Assembly: GCA_951804985.1 (NCBI GenBank)
Contig: OX638132.1
Location: 88,044,696-88,108,695, forward strand
Reading direction: 5' to 3'
Length of the DNA: 64,000 bases
DNA from: Dryomyza anilis
Lineage: Eukaryota > Arthropoda > Insecta > Diptera > Dryomyzidae
The first letter of the stretch is position 1. Every line of letters begins with the position of its first letter. The translations under genes were made by a program, and so were the position numbers. Of the stretch, positions 45,421 through 56,406 are shown piece after piece. The notes under the pieces are model-generated. The model saw nothing but the letters and a program-made list of their open reading frames with translations. It searched no databases and had not been told where the DNA came from.

Positions 45421-46700
45421 AAGCAAATCATAAGTGAGCAAATCATGTAGGTGTATGTGTGTGTGTAAAAGGATTTTACCATATTTTAATCTTTGCACAA
45501 ACACTCAATACACCTCACACCATCCGCCGGATATAATTTCATGTTTCATTTGAACATTTTCACTACGGCTTTTTGTGCGCGTGTTTATTTTGATTTTCGT
45601 TTTGTGTTTTAGTTTTTTTTTTAGTTCTATTAGTTGAATGCTTCAAATATACATCGTACTCTACGTCTGTCTACTCACTGTTGATGTCCTGCTGTCTGTA
45701 CGTCCGTCCGTCTGGCCGTCTGTCCGTCCGTCTGCATTTGCCAGTCTATGTTCGCTTTCTGCTCATTTCCGCATCCGAGTGATCCGTTTCCGTTGCGAAC
45801 CCTTATCATTTATGCTTCAAAAGGCCCGCCACACAATGAGCGCCTTCCTCAAGCCTTTCTCCCAACTTTCGCCAGCTCCGCATGTCCAGGGTTTCGGGTT
45901 ATATCACCCCGTCACTCACCCGCCTGCCAGGCATGCTTCAGTTTGGTGAGTATTTGCGGCGTCAAAATCCTACCGTCCGTTGCCCTGTCTTTGCGCTGCT
46001 GGCATGTTGAATGTTCGACCACTTGTTACAAAATTTTCCAGTAACCGATGCGCGGCGCTCTAGCCCATTCTCTCAGACTTTTCCTCTGCTGCTCACTATT
46101 GTTTCGTTCTAGAAAAACCCTTCAAATGCCTTGGATGTCCTTTAGCCCAATGCCTGCGAACTCACCATGCGTTGTACGTGCTATGCCGTGTGTTGTGTTC
46201 GTGCTGTTCTTGTGCTTGTGCTTGCTCTTTCTCTCACTATTGTTGACATCTCACCACAGCATCGCGTGTTCGTTCTTTTAATTGAATTGTGTAATGTAAT
46301 GCATGTGCTTTTCTTGTCCTAGTCGCTGTTGTACTTTATTCTGTTTATTTATTTCATTCGTTCGTTTGTTCATTTTTTCGTTCTTCTTGTGTTTTACAAC
46401 TGTTGTTCGCTCTTTACTTGATTTTGTTTTGTTCTCATTACATTGTATGTGTTGCATGCGAAGGATATTTCCATGCATGCCATGTTATATTGGATTTCTG
46501 TTCAAATGGTTACTCTTTATTAGATTAAATTTTATTTACAGAAACCATGTTATTACAATATGTGTTTCATATAAACATAGTCAACAGCATTATCCCAAGT
46601 TCTTGAATACAGGACAATTATGTTAATATGGTTGATTTTTTACAATAATACTAATCATGAAGGATTTTATTTGCATATAAAATGCATTATTGAGCTTACC
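45421..46700. other. Intron-like sequence with a GC-richer part
   Basis: 45640-46130 has CCGTCCGTCTG runs and frames up to 103 codons (45638-45949), one passing a donor-like TTTGGTGAGTATT at 45944. Residue content is dominated by the pyrimidine bias (Ser, Pro, Leu, Cys) and no domain is visible, so I do not call a gene. Confidence 0.4.
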
Positions 46701-46709
46701 ATATTCTCT

Positions 46710-47112
46710 AGTAGAAATTTGCCCGATGCGCCATCGGTAAATGATCGGGTTTTCGTTGGGTAAGCCCTATTAGAGAAAATATGATCATTGCCTTTGCATG
46801 CTTACCAAAGCAGGGTTTACATTATCTAAACAGTCAATGTTCCCGATCATAGCTACATTATTTGTTCCTCATAACGAAATTAGCATCAGGTATTGATCCA
46901 GATTAATGGGAGAAACCCTATTATACTCGGACTCAAACAAGGCAATTGTCGGGTAAATATTAAAATGGGGAATTGCCCAATCAGTACATGATCATGGCCT
47001 GAGGTCAATACATGATCAGGACACTGCGTTACAAGGACATTATGGGCCTCGTCATATCCCGATCACCTCAAATAATGACATGATCACTTCATGACCATGG
47101 CCCTACCAAAAT
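46710..47112. mobile_element. TIR element with CTAGTAGAAATTT ends
   Basis: CTAGTAGAAATTTGCCC at the left and CCAAAATTTCTACTAG at the right form TIRs. Inside are many GATCA/TGATC words (TGATCGGG, ATGATCATGG, ATGATCAGG, CCGATCACC), an unusual density of one short palindrome. No coding. Target-site duplication not certain. Confidence 0.65.
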
Positions 47113-47355
47113 TTCTACTAGGGTTTACGCAAAAATAAATGACTTGCAATGAACTCATTAATCCACCAACTAATATGGTTTACGTAAATGTTAAAAATGT
47201 TTCTTTTACCTAAAATAAATATTTTATCATATTTTAAAGCTACTGTAAAGCATTTCGAAACCTCGTGTTCTGATAATACTGCTACATACAAAAAAGAAAT
47301 TTGTGGCGCCAACCAACTCATTGCCCACACAACTTCTTCGCATCACTCAACAGTT

Positions 47356-49053
47356 AATGCCCGTAATTTAAACAACTAGATATCTACCGTGTGCAATTTC
47401 AACATTTTATACACCATATCTACTCGGCAATTTTTAGTGCATCTTACACGGTCGATTTCCTATAGTTATCTATTAGGTAAATAAAATTCAAACAAAATGT
47501 CAAATAAATTTTTATATTTGTTGATGTCAAAAATATGAACAATTTCACGCACAAATTTGTTTTTTTTTTTTTATTTGCAAAAAGATATTTCAACTAGAGA
47601 TGGGCATGTGAGCGTGATTCACGTGAATCACGCGTGATTGTGATTGAATCCTAATTTTGCTCACGTGATTGTGAGTGAGTGTGCGTAGACCAAAAAATAC
47701 CGTGAGTGAGTGTGCGTGAGTAAAATTTTTTCATGAGTGTGAGTGAGTGAGTCGAATATTTCATAAAATAAAAAATCTGACTTTTAATTTTTTCGATTTT
47801 TCTATATTTTTTTCTGAACTACAGAACAAGTAGAGCCACCCCTTGAACTCATATGGCTTTGGGAAGGCGGCTACCCCCTATTCAGAACTATAATAAATCA
47901 AACCGACCGTCACATACCCACCACTTCTTCAATTCAGAATAAGTTGCAAGATTTCAGTCAACAATTGAACTAACCCCTGCAAACCGGCCGTACTTAGTAT
48001 GAGCTAGTCAATTTTTGTGGGGTCATGTCAATAGTTTTTACTTGGTTTCATACGACCGTTCATGGGAATGAACATAGAACGTATTTTTTTTGTCGATATA
48101 CCCATTTTTGTAAAAAGTTTTCCTTTTGTTTATTAAATTTAGTTTGTTCCAGAGGTTCGGGTCCAGTTTTTATTCGAGTTATAAATGTAGTAATCAAAAA
48201 TAGTTGTTCACAAAGTCAATTCATCCCTGGTAAATTCTACCCCGGACTATTCATTTATTGATCATTTTTTTCCAGAGATCATTTTTCCAGGTACAATTCA
48301 CTAAGATTTTACACGAATTCTTTACCGGAGAATTATTTTTCGAGGTAATTTTTTGGTTTTTATATGAACAGCACATCGAAGGTCTTTCACATTTCCATAT
48401 CCTTTAAAAATTAAGATATTTTTTATCAAACTCCCTAACATCATTATTGCGTTTTAAAGATGTATGTTGTATTAGAGGTGCCAATCGGTTGACCAATCTC
48501 ACCAAAATTTACAAATGAAATATGTATTTTTATGCATTCTAAAAAAAAACACGTGAGTGATTCACGTGAATCACGCGTGATTGTGATTGAATCTTAATTT
48601 TACTCACGTGATTGTGAGTAGAGCAAAAAAGAACGTGAGTGAGTGTGCGTGATTAAAAAAAAAATTTCGTGAGCGCAAGTGAGTGTGTGTCAAAACTCAC
48701 TCACGTGCCCATCTCAAATTTCAACACAAAACGTCGAGGGAATATTCAAATTTGCACGTTTTCTTGTCCTTCACTTTTCACAATTCGCTGAAAATTAAAA
48801 TTTTTTAATTTGCTTCAAAATTATTGCCGCATTTATTGAATTTTTAAAATTCGAAAGTTAATTTTATAACAAATTTGTCAAAATTTAAGTGATGTCAAAT
48901 GCAAGTGATGCCATATTTTAGTAAAATCCTCTTGGGTAGAAACACGTAGGTAAAAAAACAGTTAAAATTACCGAACGAAATATACATAGTAGGTAAAGAT
49001 ATCTAATGAGTACGAACACCAATAGATATCTACTCGTTAAAATTACGGGCATA
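47356..49053. mobile_element. Outer TIR element holding a hAT insertion
   Basis: ATGCCCGTAATTTAAACAAC then AGATATCT at the left is mirrored by AGATATCT...GTTAAAATTACGGGCAT at the right. Inverted similarity is about 35 bp long with scattered further matches. The hAT at 47595-48717 lies inside. No coding. Confidence 0.55.
47595..48717. mobile_element. Non-autonomous hAT element, TAGAGATGGGCA family
   Basis: The ends TAGAGATGGGCA and TGCCCATCTCAA are characteristic of a widespread hAT group. ATTTCAAC at 47587-47594 and 48718-48725 is an exact 8-bp target-site duplication. The subterminal 150 bp on the left and the matching block on the right are packed with GTGAGTGA and TTCACGTGAATCACGCGTGA words. 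The right block repeats the left in direct orientation. The interior (47770-48540) is AT-rich without a transposase. Confidence 0.93.
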
Positions 49054-49751
49054 AATCGTTTCTAATAACCAGAACTAAAAACAGTTCTAATTTGAGATAC
49101 AACCAATTTTGAAAAGTTTTAAAACAATTTGATGTGTGTATATGATAATATTTTCTGTGGCATCGATCCCAATATTACAGTTTCATCGATCAATTTGTAG
49201 AAATTTCGTTTTAACCGAATAAATGTGGTGGTTACAACTAACATATTGATTCTTTCGATTTCATGCCACATGAGTATTTTTCTTTGTGTAACAAAAAACA
49301 AAAAAAAAAATGGAAAAAACAAATTTTCACTGAATATATTTAAAAACGGTTTTCAATTTATGATTTATGTGTTAATTGTGTTTAAATCAGTGATGCCAAC
49401 TGGAGGGGAATTCCCCAATTTGTGGGGAATTTTAGTCTTAGTGAGTATTCGGGGAATGATCCACTTTTGGCGGGGAATTTCAAATTAGAATCTGTAAAAT
49501 TTTTAAGGATTAAAATATAGGGGCATATTCCAACTTTTGATCGAATTTCATATGAAAATTTTAAACAAACGTTTTTACTTTTAGATAAGTTACGATACCT
49601 TAGTACAATAAATAATTTTTGAAATTAATTTAAACAGCAAACTTTGACTTCAATGCTTTCCATTCGTTTGGAAAATAATAAATTCAATCATATCATCATA
49701 TCAAAGATCATAATTTGGCTTCTAATAAACACAATCTTTTAAATACGATTT
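49054..49751. other. AT-rich spacer with a MITE scrap
   Basis: 49225-49290 resembles 28880-28945. No gene. Confidence 0.4.
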
Positions 49752-50020
49752 CTAATAATAATAGTTTGGCACTACAGTCCTATAAGGACTTAGGCCGAGC
49801 TCTCTCCCATTTTGAGCTGTGCGTGTTATATTTGTACTCAAAGTGGTGGGACCTACAGTTTATTGCCGAATCCGAACGACGGGCGAGAGCTTTTCATAGG
49901 CAATGTTTTACTCTCGAAGGTTTGCCATTTACTGCCGAGAGGTAGCGCGGTATAGAAAAATGTTTCTCGGGGACCTTTCGGCTCGCAGTCCAACGCACTA
50001 ACCACTGAGCTACCGCGGCT
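49752..50020 (-). mobile_element. tRNA-derived SINE, copy 10 (B box deleted)
   Basis: Minus-strand copy with an (ATT)n tail and full body. From AAATGTTTCT it jumps to CGGGGACC, losing the B box. ACGATTTCT occurs just left of the tail and again at 50026-50034, a target-site duplication with about five extra bases at the 5' end. Unlike copy 1, the deletion has other breakpoints. Confidence 0.9.
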
Positions 50021-50480
50021 ACATAACGATTTCTAGATATAGATAAATACCTTTAACATTTTTGATGGTATCCGATGTTATGTTTTTAAATAAAGGATAC
50101 ATTTTACTTTATGTAAGACTTGCATATTTGACATGTCCCTTAATAGTTGAAAAAATATTGTTTTCAGTATTTTAAAGATTGCGATTATTGGGAATTTAAA
50201 ATTTCGAAACTTAAAATATCAATGACAAAAATGTAGTATTCAAAAATATTTTTATCTTGCCCATTTTCAGTTCTATTTTAAACCAAGTTTAATATAATAA
50301 ATATTTTTAATACGACCCATTTATTCAATCACATTATAGTCAATGTTTCACATATATTCAAAATTTCATATTAACTGAGTATACTCAAAATAAAAAGTCT
50401 GCTATTAATAGAAAACTCTGACTGGTAAATTCTGGCACAATTTAATATGCATTTATCTGCAATAGCGAACTGTTTGCTGG
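50021..50480. other. AT-rich spacer, nothing recognised
   Basis: No gene or repeat match. Confidence 0.4.
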
Positions 50481-50815
50481 GAATCTTAGTTCTGCTAGTG
50501 ATCAAGATCGTGCTAGTGTCACTGGTGTGCATATTGCTAGTGTAGCTAACCTGCACTAGATGGCGCCATAGTCACAAGACGCTGCAGCTAAATGTGTCTA
50601 TAATTCATAGACTCTTATTCGACAACATATTTATAAGATATATTTCTTATACGTAATAATAATGCACGCATGCAAGTGTGAAATATTGAAATAAAGGTAA
50701 AATAAAAATATGAAATAAATAAAAATAAATATAATAAAAAATAATAATATAAAAATAAAAAACTTATATCAGAAATAAAAAAAAAAATTAAAATACAAAA
50801 AAAAAATATTTATTT
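50481..50815 (+). repeat. Dispersed element carrying a CTCF-like motif, copy 2
   Basis: 50545-50690 matches 31700-31860, including the motif, TGTCTATAATTCATAGAC and the GCATGCAAG block, and is likewise followed by an A-rich tail (to about 50815). A GCTAGTGT word is repeated upstream (50492, 50511, 50535). Confidence 0.65.
50554..50568 (+). promoter_or_regulatory. CTCF-like insulator motif
   Basis: CACTAGATGGCGCCA, one base different from the motif at 31711 and still within the CTCF consensus (R at that position). Confidence 0.5.
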
Positions 50816-51380
50816 TATTTTCTTTTTTTATGAATTGGAGTTAACAGCAAAAAAATTTGTTAAAACAGCTAAAATTGTCTGCTCTAATAGCATAAACAAA
50901 GTTCACTGAAACAGCAAACTGTCATTTGCTGTTTCAGCAGAATCCGGCGCTTTCATCTTTTCAGCAAACATTTTTGCTATATTGGCAACCTTTTTTGCTA
51001 CTGTTAAAGACTTTTGTCGGTAAAGTTTAAAGAAAGTCGGACATTTGATTTAGAACTATAGACTTTTTATATATTTATTTTAGCTAAGTTTAAATTTTCG
51101 CTGAACTTGGTAATAACAAATAATTGTCCTCTATTTATAACGGCTGATAAATGTCAATCGAAAATTAGGGAAATCAAGAAAAAAAAATATTTTAAATGAA
51201 TAAAATATGGCGGAATATTTGTTAGGGAATTTTGCTAAGAATATCGGGGAAAATGAAAATATTGGTTGGTATCACTGGAATAAATGTCCTTTAATAATAT
51301 TTTGATTTTATGATAAAAACTACAATCTATGTATAAATATGTAAAGTAGTCTTAAAAATGAAAAAATCCATGTTATATAT
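50816..51380. other. AT-rich spacer, nothing recognised
   Basis: Several AACAGC/GCTGTT words near 50840-50960. No gene. Confidence 0.4.
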
Positions 51381-51920
51381 TGTTAAGAAAATTCAGTCTA
51401 CGGAAAACTGTTCTACGAGTTCGTATCTCTGGATTGTGTACAAAATAAAAACACTCTTATGTTTGGTTTAAATTATAACAATTAACTTTATTAATTCACT
51501 TCAATAAACAACTTTACTAATAACAAATTCTAATAACTGCTGCATGTTCACAATTTAACTTGACAATTATCACACGAGATGCCCTCGACAACTTTACAAT
51601 CACTACTGAAGTGCTGTACCTCAGATGCGGCTCCCTTATATACTGCATGCATCAGTTCGACACGTTTCGACAAGCTTCGACTTGTTTCGAGAACCTTCTA
51701 CTCGTTTCGTGAATGACGCATGCTATTGCCATCTCATTCGCACTCATGTGTTTTAATGTGCAGATTTTCCATCTCTTTCTCGCACATTGCTCATTACGCT
51801 GAATGATCTTCCGTCTCTTTCTAACACATTGCTTAGTGCGCTGAATTGTCTTGCTTCTATTATTGCATTTATTATTGTTGAATGCTTGCACAGTGGGGCA
51901 AATTACCTCTTTTCGTAACA
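51381..51920 (-). mobile_element. Solo LTR, copy 2
   Basis: Minus-strand copy of the LTR at 41946-42500, 540 bp, with the same TGTTACGAAAAGAGG start and a TTCTTAACA end (one base changed). ATAT flanks both sides, the same 4-bp target as copy 1. The TATATAAGG box is kept. There are many point differences, so the two insertions are independent and not very recent. Confidence 0.9.
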
Positions 51921-52590
51921 ATATCTTTAAAACCAAACAATATATTTTCTTAACTGAGCACATTTTCTTTAGATCTTATTGTAAGCTTTTTCATAAATCA
52001 AAGAATTTTTAAATTCCGATAACTTTTGGATTAAAAAAAAATAAATTAATCAAAATTTCAACTTTACTGATTTTTATCTTCATAACTCTTAAATATAAAA
52101 TCACCAATTTTTAAAATTAAGTTCTCTATACAACGCTTTTTAAATTTTTAAAATCGGTTCAGCGGTTCCGAAAATAATGAATTTCACCCGATTTAAGAGC
52201 GTTTGGGACACTCTGCGCTGTTAGGATTCGGAATCGGAGAGCTCGGCCTAAGTTCGTCAGGATTTTGGCGCTATTATTATTATAATGAATTTTAGAAGTA
52301 TCGCTAAACTTATAACAATTCCAAAATTCATTGAGTACATATAATATATACCAACTTTATTACAATACTTAACCAAAACTGCACGGATTCATAAAAGGCA
52401 AATCTTTCAGTATAAATATAACTAATTGAATTTACATCAAAGATAATAAATTGATTTATAATAAACTGTTTTAAAAATCAACCCAACATTAACTTTCCGA
52501 TCATGTATTTCCTGATGGAAACGATGTCGGCTACAAGTCGTTTCAAAATCGATTGAATATCATATGATCAAAATTTTTTAATCATGCATT
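51921..52590. other. AT-rich spacer with a SINE scrap
   Basis: 52236-52287 (GGAGAGCTCGGCCTAAGTTCG...GGCGCTATTATTATTAT) is the last 50 bp of the SINE in plus orientation. The rest shows nothing recognised. 52510-52570 weakly resembles 58755-58815. Confidence 0.5.
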
Positions 52591-53040
52591 GGCCATTCCA
52601 CACCAAATCGACCAAAAAAAAAAGTCAAATTTGAGATTTTACCTTTTCGTTTTTTGAATGAAATTTTGGCAACTGATAAAGAGTATCGAGATATGCATTG
52701 ATCATTTTGCCGACCACTACTTCTAGAGATACAGTGGTTCAAAGTTACAAAAAATTGTCAAAAAATCAAATTTATGTGGTTGTTCATATTTAAATATCTC
52801 CTGAACAAGAAAAGTTAGAAACCCCGTTAAGGTCTCGTTTTAAAGCTAATATAACAAGCTTTTTAAAAATTAACTTCTAAATTTGAACATGTGGCGAATG
52901 GTCATTAGTCTTGTAATTCAAATTTGATGTCCTTAAAAGGAACTCTTTTTAAAATTCAATCGTATTTTTTTTTTTTAATTTAATATATGTAAATGTTCAA
53001 ACTCTCGCGAATATTATGTTTCATAAATATATCAAATTTA
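52591..53040. repeat. Dispersed repeat starting CCATTCCACACCAAATC
   Basis: The start is the inverse of GATTTGGTGTGGAATG at 63802-63817, and the CTAGAGATACAGTGGTTC block near 52726 is the inverse of 63748-63770. Only two partial copies are visible, so the element is undefined. No coding. Confidence 0.5.
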
Positions 53041-53047
53041 CGTATTA

Positions 53048-53893
53048 TCTATACATATAAAACTCTTGGTCCGTCTGTCAGTCTGTCGGTCTGTCTGTCT
53101 GTCTGTCTGTCTGTTTGTTCCAGTATCACGTCTAAACCGCTGAACCGATTTAACTGAAATTTTGCACCAGGATACTATAGAGTCCGGAGGGTGTCATAGG
53201 CTATATATGGGCGGGATTGGACAAAGGAGCGTGGCACCTCCCATACAACCTAAACTTTCAAAACGACATAACTCAGCACATACAGAATCTAAAAAGATGA
53301 AACAAAAAACTAAAACTCACCACACTAAAAATTCACCATACTAAAACTCACCACACCAAAACTCACCACACTAAAACTCACCACACCAAAATTCACCACA
53401 CCGAAACTCACCACACTAAAACTCACCACACTAAAACTCACCGCACTAAAACTCAGCACAATAAAACTCACCACACTAAAACTCACTACACTAAAAATTC
53501 ACCACACTAAAACTCACCACACTAAAACTCACCACACCAAAACTCACCACACTAAAACACACCACACTAAAACTCACCACATTAAAACTAACTACACTAA
53601 AACTTCTACTGGGAAAAACTCTATGGGGAAGAATTCTACCGGGAAGAATTCTACCGGGAAGAATTCTACGGTAAAGCGTTCTATGGGGAAGAATTGAATT
53701 GTCTTTGAGAAAAGTTGTTTTGGCGGAGAATTATTATTTGGTTACTACATTTATAAAACCAATAAAAACTTCAACAGCGAAGCACGGGCCCCTGATATAA
53801 AAAATAATAATAATGTTTTTTTATATTAATAAAATAGATTTATATCTATGAATTCACAAAATCTTGGCACGAGTCGTGCACGGGTCCAGCTAG
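53048..53893 (+). mobile_element. Non-autonomous Helitron, copy 2
   Basis: A-TCTATACATATAAAACTC at the 5' end; the 3' end has the hairpin GCACGAGTCGTGC (53867-53879), then ACGGGTCCAGCTAG-T. The hairpin-to-end distance of 14 nt including CTAG is standard. A (GTCT)n array lies at 53071-53114. The 15-bp minisatellite (about 53330-53600) has fewer and more varied units than in the copy at 6605-7663. No Rep/helicase. Confidence 0.93.
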
Positions 53894-54338
53894 TTACTTA
53901 TTAAACTGTAACAATTCATTCGTTAAATCATAATAGAAACGTGAATTCATCAGGGCTGGCTAACCAATTTTCTGTTCGGTTCCAATTGATTATTAAAAAA
54001 ATAGATTTAGAAAAAATGCATTTTCGTATATAAAATATGCAAACAACCATCTGACTACACAACACTACGCATTATTAAATTTATCTGTTGCTCTGTGACT
54101 TCATCAGCAACACTACGACTGCTGCCACATCCTTAAATTTAAAGGGGGGGGCGATGACGACGACAACTGCTGCTGATATTGCCGAGAGCACAGCATGTGA
54201 CAGTCGAGACATAAATTTATACGACACTGCGAAAAGTATTTCAGCAACAACCGCCTAGAAATAAATATGTCACCATGGGAGTTGATGCCGGACCCTGCTG
54301 CCGAGTCACACACCGAGTGGGTCAAATATAGCGAATGA
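53894..54338. other. Spacer passing into a GC-rich island
   Basis: From about 54100 the sequence turns GC-rich (GGGGGGG, GACGACGACAAC). Short frames only. Confidence 0.4.
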
Positions 54339-54371
54339 CAAAACAAAAATCGAAATTCACTGTTCGTTCGA

Positions 54372-54875
54372 ATGGCAAAGCGTCGGAAGAGTGTCACACT
54401 AATCGAAAAGGCGCCAGCAGACGACAACAGCGGCCGACGTCATCGCATTCAATGGTTTGTGGTCCTGTTGCTTTTGCAGCACGTGTCTGTCCTGTTTCTG
54501 TGGCTGTGGCAGCGCCATTGTGTGCGACAGCAATGTCCGTCTCTTCAATATGTCAATGAGGATATTGCTGGTGACTTGGCAGTCGGCAATGGCCACCCGC
54601 CAACAACAGCAACTACAACTACAACAACAACAACATGTGGAGGACAAAGTTTTGCTTTCCAGCTGGTGGCGTATGCCATGTTATGACATCTACTCGAATC
54701 TAGGTCTGCGGCAGGCGCCACACAACCCATAAAGACGTCGTGTCCTATTGCGTGTTGTAGCGGAAGCTGTTGCACGATTGATATCGAAAATCGAGTTATC
54801 GAATTCAAGACGCAGGGCAACATCGACTCTTGGCCGGGCCACATGCTTGAAATCCGGTGTGGTTGTTATTATTGA
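54372..54875 (+). pseudogene. Candidate type II membrane protein frame with one in-frame stop
   Basis: From ATG at 54372 the frame runs 104 codons to TGA (54684-54686), then stays open another 62 codons to TGA at 54873. The first part reads MAKRRKSVTLIEKAP..., a basic N-terminus, one hydrophobic segment (IQWFVVLLLLQHVSVLFLWLW, residues 26-46) and a Cys-containing lumenal-side stretch: the layout of a type II membrane protein such as Golgi enzymes. A Thr run follows (ACA repeats). Past the stop it reads ...ENRVIEFKTQGNIDSWPGHM... Third positions are GC-leaning. The stop could be mutational, or removed by splicing: TTTTGCTTTCCAG at 54650-54662 fits an acceptor. No family recognised; overlapping frames on the other strand show that chance cannot be excluded. 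Confidence 0.3.
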
Positions 54876-55456
54876 TGTGGTTGAGAGTCGCGGTAATTGA
54901 ATTTCTTGAATGATATGAATAACATTGTAAGAGTTGATCGATCGATCGATGGGGCAGGAAAAGTGGAAACCGGCACTTGAAACGTGACACTGAAACAATG
55001 TTGGTTTGTTAGAAGACTGGTGTAATAAATAATATAAGCTCTTAATAAAATGACATGTCGAAATATACGCAAAAGTTATTTTTTTATTGTTTAGTAATTT
55101 ACATTAAATTATGGTGATAATTTAAGAGTTAAAAATTTAAAAAAAAATGTTAAAATATTTAAAATATATTTTTAATTTAAAATATTTCTTATTTTTGAGG
55201 CTTCTTGGGCTCGAGATCAAGTCTATTGTACAATTTAAACAGAAATTAAAGTATAAATGCGAGTGTGACCCTGATCAAGATCTGTTTAAATGCACCTAGG
55301 ACAGTTTCACTTCCTTTATCAAGATCAAATTTGTATCATTTTTTTGTTTTTTGTTTTATAAATATTTCGTATTGAACGTAGAATCGTAGATAGTGTTATT
55401 TTCGTTCTTGTTCTTGCAGTTTTTGCAACAATGAGCTATTTACACGGTGCACCAAA
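54876..55456. other. Island tail, then AT-rich spacer
   Basis: A (GATC)n run (GATCGATCGATCGATGG) lies at about 54936-54952. Nothing else recognised. Confidence 0.4.
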
Positions 55457-56036
55457 ATATATCGTCACTATCATGCCAAAGGGGTGAATGTGCAATTTTT
55501 GACATTTGTGATTTTTTTACATTTTTGAATGTAGTTTATCCTCAAGTATGCTGTGCCAAAATCGCGTGTCATTTTTTTTGGATATTTCTAGCCACAAAAG
55601 ACAAAACCAAAAGGGCGAATTTGAAGATTTCAAAAACTTGTCATGTCAAAAGGTCGAATCTTTTCGTTTTTTCGCCATAACTTTTTATTGGAATAAGACA
55701 AAATAGTGGTGTAAAGGCATTTATTGTTTGTATTGCACCTATCGTTCTGCATCATTAATTCAAAATATTTTGACAAACATTTTTTTCTGCAAATAACAAA
55801 TGCAAAATTAATGTTTTGCAAATATTTTTAATTAATGATGCAGATCGATAGGTGCTTTAAAAATAAACAATAAATGCCTTTACATCACTATTTTATCATG
55901 TAAAATAACAGAAAAAATTGAAAAAAATATAATTTTTTCTAATTTTTAAAGCACTTCAAACTTTAAAATTTGATTTCCCAATATTTTTAAAAATGCACAT
56001 TCGCCCCTTTGGCATAACAGTGACGATATCATCTTT
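55457..56036 (+). mobile_element. TIR element, TCGTCACTG...CCAAAGGGG family, copy 2
   Basis: ATATCGTCACTATCATGCCAAAGG at the left is mirrored by CCTTTGGCATAACAGTGACGATAT at the right. The inverted similarity goes on as GTGAATGTGCA/TGCACATTCGC. The interior has an inverted GCACCTATCG...GATGC pair (55736 and 55838 areas). Uninterrupted, about 580 bp; the copy at 20144 carries a SINE and a longer right part. Confidence 0.82.
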
Positions 56037-56406
56037 TTATTTGATAATGATTTTAGGGTAACATGTGTTCGCTGATCTCGAATTTGAAGTCCGTTTTGCT
56101 CATCGCCTCTGAGTTCCTCACAATTTGGGGTGAAATGTGAAAATTAGGGTGTTTAAAGATAGTACAAAAAATATTTTTATTTCTAAAGATACAGATTTGG
56201 TGTCTTCAGCAATATTGTTTATCACGAAAAGGCGCATTTTTTTACTTTAACACCATCGTTGGAACGCTTTTCTGTAACCTTCGTTTTTTCGAATTTTAAG
56301 TCTACTAATTACAAATTTTGACATACCGCGTGAATGCTTCTTCGGAAAATATGTTCCGGGTGGGGAACTCATATAACTAAATCGCCGCATACCCGCTCGT
56401 TTATAC
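56037..56406. other. AT-rich spacer, nothing recognised
   Basis: No gene or repeat match. Confidence 0.4.

Noticed and set aside
45638..45949. 103-codon frame ending at a donor-like GGTGAGT
   Set aside because: Driven by CCGTCCGTCTG repeats and pyrimidine bias, with no domain; kept only as a remark under the intron-like stretch.
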